Source: Spirochaetota bacterium (lineage in GTDB: Bacteria; Spirochaetota; Spirochaetia; B11-G9). Taken from it: 9,071 nt of DNA. Positions within the stretch are counted from its first letter, which is position 1; every line of letters begins with the position of its first letter. The translations under genes and the position numbers were made by a program. The stretch covers positions 1 through 9,071 of the forward strand of contig QNBL01000092.1 in NCBI GenBank assembly GCA_003641695.1. Reading direction: 5' to 3'. Below, piece by piece: positions 1 to 5,777 of this stretch. The notes under the pieces were generated by a model. The model saw only the letters and a list, made by a program, of their open reading frames with translations. It ran no database searches and was not told where the DNA came from.

Positions 1-294
1 TAAAACCCGGTGAGTAGTGCTTCCCATTATAAGCCCCTCAAGGTCTGTCTTACCTTTGGTTCCCATGATGATCAGATCAATCTTTTCTATCTTTGCTGCC
101 TCGACTATCGCCTTACCTGAAGGCTCTTCCAGCACAAGTTCTGAAAATCCAACCCCGTTTCCTTTAAGAATCTTCCTGCAGGGTTTTAAAACTTCCTCGC
201 TGGTTTTAAGGATTTTTTCTATGGCATACTGTAGATAAGGCTCTCCTAAAACCGACGGAAATTCACGGTGACAATGGAAAAGAAGAATTAACCC
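1..294 (-). pseudogene. Universal stress protein (UspA family), 5'-truncated and cut by the window edge
   Basis: The open frame of 98 codons contains the UspA nucleotide-binding signature G-x2-G-x9-G-S/T (GTKGKTDLEGLIMGS) near the left edge, preceded by the strand IDLIIMG. UspA proteins are cytoplasmic, usually about 140-160 residues, bind ATP in many members and are made under stress. Here the frame opens at GLILLFHCHREFP, which matches the second beta strand of the fold. The first strand and helix (typically ILVPVD...), about 40 residues, are absent. An in-frame TAA lies at 295-297, and no ATG, GTG or TTG occurs before the ATG inside the signature. The frame overlaps the last 7 nt of the upstream ABC gene, whose own C-terminus looks complete. 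I infer a deletion remnant. An assembly error or a very rare start codon (ATT at 286-288) is possible. The last ~10 residues of the protein lie outside the window. Confidence 0.72.
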
Positions 295-2063
295 TTAACA
301 AACTGCTCCTGATAGAGTCGGTAGTAATCCCCCTTCTTCTGCAGAAGCAACCGGTGATCCCCCTCCTCCATTATCCTTCCCCCTGCAATTACCAGGATTC
401 GGTCAGCCTTTTTAATGGTGGAGAGCCTGTGGGCTATTATTATGGATGTACGGTTCTCCATTATCTTATCCAGGCCGGACTGAATCAGTGACTCGGAAAC
501 AGGGTCGATGGAGCTTGTGGCTTCATCCATTATAAAAAGATCGGGATCCGACAGTATTGCTCTTGCCAGGCATACCAGCTGCTTCTGACCAACAGACAGA
601 AGTCCGCCTCCTTCTCCGACTTCCGTATCATACCCCTTCTCCATTCCGGTTATGAACTCATGAGCCATGGACAGTTTTGCAGCACCCTCAATCTCTGCCA
701 TATCTGCATCCAGTCTGCCAAAGCGGATGTTCTCCCGTATAGTACCGGAAAAAAGATGCGGAGTCTGCAGGACAATCCCCAATCTTGATTGCAGTGATTC
801 CAGCGTAAACTTGCGGTAATCAATACCATTGATCAGAATTTCCCCCTCCACCGGTTCATAGAACCGGCTTAACAGATTGACAATTGTTGACTTTCCTCCT
901 CCTGTGGCTCCAACCAGGGCAAGGGTCTCATTTTTCTGTATGGTCAGATTAAAGCCGGCAAGAACCGGGGCATCTTTACTGTAGTAAAAGGAGACGTCCT
1001 TGAAAACAATAGCTGCACCTATCCCTGAAAGAACTTTTGAATTTTCCCTGTCCCTGATTTCAGGGACAATATCGAGAAGGGAGAAGATCCTTTCTCCGGA
1101 TGCAAGGGCACCCTGCATTGATGCCCAGACACGGGCAAGATCCTGAATCGGCCACAGCATGAAAGCAACGTAGAAAATGAACGCCTGGATCCCTCCTAAA
1201 GACATGGCTCCCGAAACCTTCAGCGTTCCGCCGTACCAGATAATGGCACAGAGTGCAAAGGCCCCTATTATCTTGACAGAGGGGAGAAAGAGTGCCGAAT
1301 ACAAGGCCGTTTTGTAAGATGCATCGTACATCTTATCAGACTCTCTCTTAAACTCCTCAAGGTTCTTCGCTTCCCGGTTAAGACTCTTTATTATCTTTAC
1401 ACCGGTTATAGTCTCACTGTAAAAACCTGTTATCCTGGAGTTCTGCTTCCTTGCAGCCCTGGAATGCTTCAGAATCTTCTTTTGAAAGAAAAAAGCAGCA
1501 CCAATCATGAAGGGCAGAATTCCGGTAACCATTAATGCGAGCTTAACATTTATCAGCATCATGAATATTACAGAAGTCGTTATATTAAGGACTCCCCAGG
1601 TGGAATCTACAAGCCCCCAGGTTAAAAGTTCCGAAATCTTTGCAGTATCGGAGGTTACGCGGGACATGATCCACCCAACCGGAGTTCTGTCGAAGTATGA
1701 AAACGGCAGGTCCTGTAGGTGATTGAATACTCTTTTCCGCAGGTCGTAAGCGACCCTTTCACCCAGAATTCCCGCAAGATATATAAAGCTGAAAACAGCT
1801 GCGGCCTGCAGGAGAGCAGCCCCGCCGTAGAAGGCAATAATATCCAGTACTCTGCTCATTTTTCCCGATGCAATACCCTGATCTACTATAAGTTTTGACA
1901 GGTAAGTAAAAACAGCATCGCTGACGGAAACAAAAGCAATCATGAAAAGGAATCCCGCTGTCCTTGTTTTATATAAAGCCAGCAGTGAGAAAATTCTCTT
2001 TATGATGTCCCCTTTGACGTTTGAAGTAAACTCTTCTTCTATAATTACTGCCGGATCAGACAT
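288..2063 (-). CDS. ABC exporter half-transporter, catalytic-Glu subunit of a heterodimer
   Basis: This 591-residue protein has an exporter-type six-helix membrane domain (about residues 30-325) fused to a C-terminal ATPase domain (about 350-591). Visible motifs are Walker A GATGGGKST (385-393), Q-loop Gln433, signature LSVGQ (489-493), Walker B with Asp513 and catalytic Glu514, and H-loop His545. The signature deviates from LSGGQ, as is common in one half of heterodimeric or ABCC-type transporters. It should export a lipid, drug or peptide across the inner membrane, but the substrate cannot be read from sequence. A longer frame is open to an ATG at 2150. I chose the ATG at 2061-2063 because GGAGGG stands 5 nt before it and it overlaps the stop of the preceding ABC gene (ATGTCTGA), the usual sign of translational coupling. 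The extra 29 residues of the long form would lie wholly inside the upstream gene. Confidence 0.93.
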   Translation of the reverse strand: MSDPAVIIEEEFTSNVKGDIIKRIFSLLALYKTRTAGFLFMIAFVSVSDAVFTYLSKLIVDQGIASGKMSRVLDIIAFYGGAALLQAAAVFSFIYLAGILGERVAYDLRKRVFNHLQDLPFSYFDRTPVGWIMSRVTSDTAKISELLTWGLVDSTWGVLNITTSVIFMMLINVKLALMVTGILPFMIGAAFFFQKKILKHSRAARKQNSRITGFYSETITGVKIIKSLNREAKNLEEFKRESDKMYDASYKTALYSALFLPSVKIIGAFALCAIIWYGGTLKVSGAMSLGGIQAFIFYVAFMLWPIQDLARVWASMQGALASGERIFSLLDIVPEIRDRENSKVLSGIGAAIVFKDVSFYYSKDAPVLAGFNLTIQKNETLALVGATGGGKSTIVNLLSRFYEPVEGEILINGIDYRKFTLESLQSRLGIVLQTPHLFSGTIRENIRFGRLDADMAEIEGAAKLSMAHEFITGMEKGYDTEVGEGGGLLSVGQKQLVCLARAILSDPDLFIMDEATSSIDPVSESLIQSGLDKIMENRTSIIIAHRLSTIKKADRILVIAGGRIMEEGDHRLLLQKKGDYYRLYQEQFVKG

Positions 2064-3843
2064 TTTCGCCCTCCCCTCCCATCTGAAGATCAAATACCTT
2101 TCGATAGAAGCCATCGTTTGACACCAGATCGGTGTGGCTTCCCACCTCAACTATCCGTCCCCTTTCCAGAACAATAATCCTGTCTGCCTCCATAACGGTT
2201 TGAATCCTGTGTGCAATAACAAAACTTGTTCTTCCCTTCAATAGGGCGGAAAGCGCCTGCCTGATTGCCCGCTCTGTTTTTGTATCCACTGAGGAAGTTG
2301 CATCATCAAGGATAAGGATCTTCGGATTCTTCAGCAGGGTCCGGGCAATTACGATCCTCTGTTTCTGGCCGCCTGAAAGCGTTACCCCTTTCTCGCCGAC
2401 CATGGTTTCATAACCTTTGGGAAATCCCATGATTACATCGTGAACAGCAGCTGCCCGTGCGGCTTCCACCACCGCTTCCTGAGAAACATCAGCGCCTGCT
2501 CCGAAGACAATATTATCTCTTATGGACCTTGAAAAAAGAAAAGGTTCCTGTTCCACAATCCCTATCTGCCGGCGCAGCCCGCTGCGGGGAATAGATCGGA
2601 TATCAACACCGTCTATCGTTATAGTACCGGAGGTAGTATCATAGAACCTCGGCAGCAGATTTATCAGCGTTGTTTTCCCCGAACCTGCTGTTCCAACCAG
2701 AGCTATCCTGCTCCCGGCTTCTGCATGAAAAGATATATCCATGAGAGCCTCTTCACCGCTGCTGTATGAGAAATTGACTCCTGAAAAATCGATCTCTCCT
2801 CTCCGAATAAACAGTTCATTCCCGGTATCAGTGTCGCCGGAGTCTTCCTGCTTCTGTGAGACTATCTTGCTAATCCGGTCATAGGAAACAAATGCCTGGG
2901 AGGCATCAATGATAACCTCCCCCAGATTCCTTATGGGCCAGATAATCCACACTACCATGCCCGCTATTGAGATATAGGTTCCAATGGAGATATCCCCTGC
3001 AATGGCCATCCTGGCCCCGAGGTAGTAAACAAACAGGAGCTGAGTAGTACATAAAATATCCGAAACAGGCCAAAAAAGTGAATGAAGAAGTATGACCCTT
3101 CTCCCCTTTTTAAACTTTCCATAGTTGATCTTTTCAAACTTATCCCTTTCGAAACTCTGCCTAGCAAAGGCTTTTACGATACGGATAGACGAGATGTTTT
3201 CTTTAAGTACCGAGGAAAGCTTTGCTTCCTGTACCTGGTAATCCTCGTACCGCTTTGAGATTTTTTTAAAGAACCACCATGACTGGAACAGAATAAACGG
3301 GATAAATAAAAGAGAAACCAACCCCAGTTTTACATTAAGAAATAAAAGTCCTGCCAGGTTAAAGATAAAAAGGGAAACAATCCGCCCTACGGCAATGCTT
3401 TTCTCGGAATAGAATTTACGCAGAATATCCACATCGGTAGTTACCCTTTCTATAAGATTCCCTGAATCAGTATGATCATGGTAGGTAAAGGATAGTCTCT
3501 GTATATGGTCAAGAAGGAAATCACGAAGCCTTTGTACAGCTCCTTCCGCAGCCATGGCTGAAAATTTACCCTTCAGAAACAGCCCGGCTCCTTCCAGAAC
3601 TGCAAGGCCGGCAAAAAGAACTGCCATCAACGGAAGTTCTTTCAAAACAGTTTTACTGACAAGAACATCATCTACCAGATATCTGATTACCAACAGGGAC
3701 AAGGTTCGTGATAAAGATGCGAAAGCAACACTTACAAGAGCAACTATGTACAAGAGCCTGTACCCGGATAAAAGCTGCCATAAACCTTTCACTCCCCTGG
3801 ATTCCGGAAGGCGGAGAAAAAAAGCGGAATCATTTTTTTTCAT
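2056..3843 (-). CDS. ABC exporter half-transporter, degenerate-site subunit of a heterodimer
   Basis: This 595-residue protein has a six-helix exporter membrane domain (about residues 25-315) followed by an ATPase domain (about 345-590). Motifs are Walker A GTAGSGKTT (384-392), Q-loop Gln432, canonical signature LSGGQ (489-493), Walker B Asp513 followed by Asp514 instead of the catalytic Glu, and H-loop His545. The Glu-to-Asp change is the hallmark of the inactive half-site in heterodimeric exporters such as TM287/TM288 and BmrCD. Its partner is the next gene, overlapping by 8 nt. Together they should make one exporter in the cytoplasmic membrane. The start ATG (3841-3843) follows an in-frame TAA 9 nt upstream, so it cannot extend further. 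No good Shine-Dalgarno sits before it. It is transcribed divergently from pyruvate kinase. Substrate unknown. Confidence 0.93.
   Translation of the reverse strand: MKKNDSAFFLRLPESRGVKGLWQLLSGYRLLYIVALVSVAFASLSRTLSLLVIRYLVDDVLVSKTVLKELPLMAVLFAGLAVLEGAGLFLKGKFSAMAAEGAVQRLRDFLLDHIQRLSFTYHDHTDSGNLIERVTTDVDILRKFYSEKSIAVGRIVSLFIFNLAGLLFLNVKLGLVSLLFIPFILFQSWWFFKKISKRYEDYQVQEAKLSSVLKENISSIRIVKAFARQSFERDKFEKINYGKFKKGRRVILLHSLFWPVSDILCTTQLLFVYYLGARMAIAGDISIGTYISIAGMVVWIIWPIRNLGEVIIDASQAFVSYDRISKIVSQKQEDSGDTDTGNELFIRRGEIDFSGVNFSYSSGEEALMDISFHAEAGSRIALVGTAGSGKTTLINLLPRFYDTTSGTITIDGVDIRSIPRSGLRRQIGIVEQEPFLFSRSIRDNIVFGAGADVSQEAVVEAARAAAVHDVIMGFPKGYETMVGEKGVTLSGGQKQRIVIARTLLKNPKILILDDATSSVDTKTERAIRQALSALLKGRTSFVIAHRIQTVMEADRIIVLERGRIVEVGSHTDLVSNDGFYRKVFDLQMGGEGENV
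2064..2080 (-). promoter_or_regulatory. Purine-rich ribosome binding site of the second ABC gene
   Basis: The minus strand reads GGGAGGGGAGGGCGAAA directly before the ATG at 2063. It contains GGAGGG with a 5-nt spacer. It lies inside the last codons of the upstream ABC gene and decides the start of the downstream one in favour of ATG 2063 over the in-frame ATG at 2150. Together with the ATGTCTGA stop-start overlap it indicates coupled translation of the two subunits. Confidence 0.8.
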
Positions 3844-3884
3844 AGGTAGAGATTATCAAATAAAACAAATGAATGTACAGCAAT

Positions 3885-3890
3885 TCCTCC
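3885..3890 (-). promoter_or_regulatory. Shine-Dalgarno-like GGAGGA far upstream of the first ABC gene
   Basis: The minus strand of the divergent spacer carries GGAGGA, but 41 nt before the ABC start codon, far beyond normal spacing. No ATG, GTG or TTG follows it at working distance in a frame that stays open. It may be chance, part of a 5' leader structure, or a remnant. Listed because the ABC start itself lacks any recognisable ribosome binding site. Confidence 0.25.
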
Positions 3891-3910
3891 ACTGTAAACT
3901 ATTTTTATGT

Positions 3911-3939
3911 TTGTAAAAGTGTTTTAAATTTAGTATCAT
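3911..3939 (+). promoter_or_regulatory. Predicted sigma-70-type promoter of pyk
   Basis: A TTGTAA box (3911-3916, 4 of 6 to consensus) is followed after exactly 17 nt by TATCAT (3934-3939, 5 of 6). The surrounding spacer is AT-rich. Transcription would be expected to begin about 7 nt after the -10 box, which falls at or next to the pyk start codon at 3946. The mRNA would then have essentially no leader. Only sequence resemblance supports this. Confidence 0.42.
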
Positions 3940-3945
3940 GAAGAC

Positions 3946-5370
3946 ATGAAAGCCACAAAGATTGTATGTACAATTGGTCCTTCCAGTCAAAATGAGGAAG
4001 TACTCCGTAAAATGGTGGACGCAGGCATGAATGTTGCCCGTCTTAATATGTCCCACGGCTCATACGAGTTCCATCAAAAAACCATTCGCAATGTACGAAG
4101 TATCTCGAAAAAAACGGGAAAGCATATTGGAATTCTTCTTGATCTTCAGGGTCCCAAGATTAGAACCGGGAAACAAATAAAAGAGACAATTGAACTCAAA
4201 AAAGGCGAACTTTTAAAACTGACAACAGAGGATATTACCGGTAACTGGGAAATGCTGAGCATTAATTATAAACAACTGCCCGATGAAGCTAAACCGGGAG
4301 AGAAAATTCTTCTTGATGATGGAAATATTGAGCTGAAAATACTTGAAATCGAAAACAGGGTTATTACCTGCAGGATTCTTAACGGAGGAACCATCCGCTC
4401 TTTCAGGGGCATCAATCTACCGGATACAGCAATAAGCACCCCCTCTTTGACAGAAAAAGATATTCAGGATCTGGCATTCGGTCTTGACAATGATGTCGAC
4501 TTTGTTGCTCTCTCTTTTGTACGAAAAGCGGAGGATATTACCGATTTAAAAAGCAGAATTAACAAAGCGGGAAAGGATATTTTTGTTGTTGCCAAGATTG
4601 AAAAACCGGAAGCAATAGAAAATATCGATGCAATTATCGCTGTAACAGACGGGATTATGGTGGCACGGGGTGATCTTGGTGCGGAAACATCACCTCAGGA
4701 AGTGCCCATTCTTCAAAAAAGCATAATACGCAAGTGCAACTATGCAAATAAACCGGTGATAACTGCTACACAGATGCTGGAGTCCATGATTTCAAAACCG
4801 CGTCCGACCAGAGCAGAAGCAAATGATGTGGCAAATGCCATATTCGACGGAACAGATGCAGTCATGCTTTCCGGAGAAACGGCCATGGGAGAATACCCGG
4901 TTGAGGCTGTAACCATTATGTCACATATTGCACAGCGAACCGAACGGGAAGTGAATAATCATAACCTTGCACATGAAATCTATTCCCATAAAGAGGGAAC
5001 AGAAACCACTGCAGAAGCAGTCTGCTATGCCGGCTGCGAGTTGTGCAGATCAATAAAGAGTACTTATATTGCCGGATTTTCTCTTTCAGGAGCTACCATT
5101 CAAAGGATCAGCGGTTACAGACCTCCCAAACCCATTCTGGGGATGTCTCCTTCGGATAAAATTCTTCAACGGGCCTCACTGTTCTGGGGGGTTCGGGCAG
5201 TAAAAATCGATCATGTTGAGTCTACTGACGCACTTTTAAAACATACCAACAATATACTTACAAAAACCGGGTTATGCACCCCCGGCGACCGTATTGTTAC
5301 CATAAGCGGAAGCCCCCTGCATAGGGGGGTATCCACCAACATGATCAAGGTTCATATAGTTCAGGATTAA
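3946..5370 (+). CDS. pyk: Pyruvate kinase
   Basis: Cytoplasmic glycolytic enzyme converting phosphoenolpyruvate and ADP to pyruvate and ATP; 474 residues, the normal length for the bacterial enzyme. The N-terminal KIVCTIGPSS and the ARLNMSHG segment (Arg32, Asn34, Ser36) start the barrel. The B domain lid spans roughly 70-165. The catalytic Lys217 and Glu219 (AKIEKPE), metal ligand Asp243 (ARGDLG) and Thr275 (ATQMLESM) are all present, as is the DGTDAVMLSGETA segment. The C-terminal domain (about 340-474) is complete. At the monovalent-cation site the sequence is Asp66-Leu67-Gln68-Gly-Pro-Lys71 instead of Asp-Thr-Lys-Gly-Pro-Glu, the pattern associated with potassium-independent pyruvate kinases. 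No Shine-Dalgarno is visible before the ATG. An ATG at 3938 is out of frame and quickly stops. The stop overlaps that of the convergent cupin gene. Confidence 0.97.
   Translation: MKATKIVCTIGPSSQNEEVLRKMVDAGMNVARLNMSHGSYEFHQKTIRNVRSISKKTGKHIGILLDLQGPKIRTGKQIKETIELKKGELLKLTTEDITGNWEMLSINYKQLPDEAKPGEKILLDDGNIELKILEIENRVITCRILNGGTIRSFRGINLPDTAISTPSLTEKDIQDLAFGLDNDVDFVALSFVRKAEDITDLKSRINKAGKDIFVVAKIEKPEAIENIDAIIAVTDGIMVARGDLGAETSPQEVPILQKSIIRKCNYANKPVITATQMLESMISKPRPTRAEANDVANAIFDGTDAVMLSGETAMGEYPVEAVTIMSHIAQRTEREVNNHNLAHEIYSHKEGTETTAEAVCYAGCELCRSIKSTYIAGFSLSGATIQRISGYRPPKPILGMSPSDKILQRASLFWGVRAVKIDHVESTDALLKHTNNILTKTGLCTPGDRIVTISGSPLHRGVSTNMIKVHIVQD
5313..5328. other. GC-rich hairpin inside the 3' end of pyk
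   Basis: CCCCCT (5313-5318) and AGGGGG (5323-5328) form a perfect 6-bp stem around a GCAT tetraloop, 40 nt before the end of pyk. It codes for ordinary pyk residues (Ser-Pro-Leu-His-Arg-Gly). Read from the minus strand it lies about 40 nt beyond the cupin stop codon. It could stabilise or end the cupin transcript, but no T-run follows in either direction, so it is not a classical intrinsic terminator. Confidence 0.4.
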
Positions 5371-5714
5371 ACATCACCTTCTTTGGGTACTATACAGATA
5401 AAAGTAAAATCCTCTTCTCCTTTCTGCCTGAACTGATGCTCGCTGCCGCCGGGAACAAAAGCTGTTCCCCCTGCTTTAACCGGATATTCCTCACCGTCAA
5501 CAAAGAGCGTTCCCTCCCCGCCTATAATATAGTTGATATGCGGCCAGCTGTGGGAATGTTTCGGTGTATAGCCGTTTTTTCCTACAGTAAAAACCCGCAT
5601 TACGTGGGAATCCCAGCCCTGCTTGGGTCCTACCAGAACCTGCTTGGTTACATTTTTAAGAGATTCTCCCTCCAATCCGGTCTTTTCGATCTTTGAAAGG
5701 TCGGAAATAAACAT
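5367..5714 (-). CDS. Small single-domain cupin protein
   Basis: This 115-residue protein has a single cupin barrel (cupin_2 type). Motif 1 spans G-YTPK-HSHSWPH...GEG (about residues 48-71) and motif 2 is GGTAFVPGGSEHQF (about 82-95), giving His-x-His and a later His as metal ligands. The usual motif-1 Glu appears replaced by His (HSHSWPH). No signal peptide or membrane segment is seen, so it is probably cytoplasmic. Such proteins may be small isomerases, dioxygenases or ligand-binding proteins; no substrate can be assigned. AAGGAG with 6-nt spacing precedes the ATG, which fixes the start. It is divergent from the sensor kinase and convergent with pyk, sharing a TTAA stop palindrome. Confidence 0.88.
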   Translation of the reverse strand: MFISDLSKIEKTGLEGESLKNVTKQVLVGPKQGWDSHVMRVFTVGKNGYTPKHSHSWPHINYIIGGEGTLFVDGEEYPVKAGGTAFVPGGSEHQFRQKGEEDFTFICIVPKEGDV

Positions 5715-5720
5715 AATCTT

Positions 5721-5726
5721 CTCCTT
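5721..5726 (-). promoter_or_regulatory. Ribosome binding site of the cupin gene
   Basis: AAGGAG on the minus strand stands 6 nt before the ATG at 5714, close to ideal spacing, and confirms the cupin start codon. Confidence 0.8.
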
Positions 5727-5753
5727 GATAATGGATTGTCTTCATAGTAGCAT
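5725..5753 (+). promoter_or_regulatory. Possible promoter of the sensor kinase gene
   Basis: TTGATA (5725-5730, 5 of 6) and TAGCAT (5748-5753, 4 of 6) are separated by 17 nt. Transcription would begin near 5760, just before the AGGAGG at 5762. A competing -10-like TATAAA lies at 5753-5758 but has no good -35 partner. Weak, motif-based call only. Confidence 0.28.
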
Positions 5754-5773
5754 ATAAACGCAGGAGGATTCAA
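5744..5773 (-). promoter_or_regulatory. Possible promoter of the cupin gene
   Basis: On the minus strand TTGAAT (5773-5768, 4 of 6) and TACTAT (5749-5744, 4 of 6) are separated by 18 nt. Transcription would start near 5737, leaving a leader of about 20 nt that contains the AAGGAG. It overlaps the kinase ribosome binding site region, so the two divergent genes could compete. Weak, motif-based call only. Confidence 0.25.
5762..5767 (+). promoter_or_regulatory. Perfect Shine-Dalgarno AGGAGG upstream of the kinase frame
   Basis: AGGAGG lies in the short spacer before the kinase reading frame, 10 nt before an in-frame ATC (5778) and 13 nt before an in-frame ATA (5781). No ATG, GTG or TTG in any frame follows at usual distance. 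The next conventional in-frame start is GTG 5853, 85 nt away and without its own Shine-Dalgarno. This suggests that translation starts at an unusual codon here. Confidence 0.6.
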
Positions 5774-5777
5774 AGCC

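Noticed and set aside
17..238. 73-codon plus-strand frame at the left edge
   Set aside because: Antisense to the Usp frame, which carries a recognisable family signature; no independent support.
2064..2150. N-terminal extension of the second ABC subunit to the ATG at 2150
   Set aside because: It lies entirely inside the upstream ABC gene in another frame, is unlike ABC N-termini, and ATG 2063 has a strong ribosome site plus stop-start overlap.
3554..3916. 120-codon plus-strand frame opposite the ABC gene start
   Set aside because: Mostly antisense to a conserved ABC membrane domain and shows no family features.
3844..3945. Operator-like repeats of TGTAAA in the ABC/pyk spacer
   Set aside because: Only two imperfect copies (near 3893 and 3912) without clear dyad symmetry; likely chance in AT-rich DNA.
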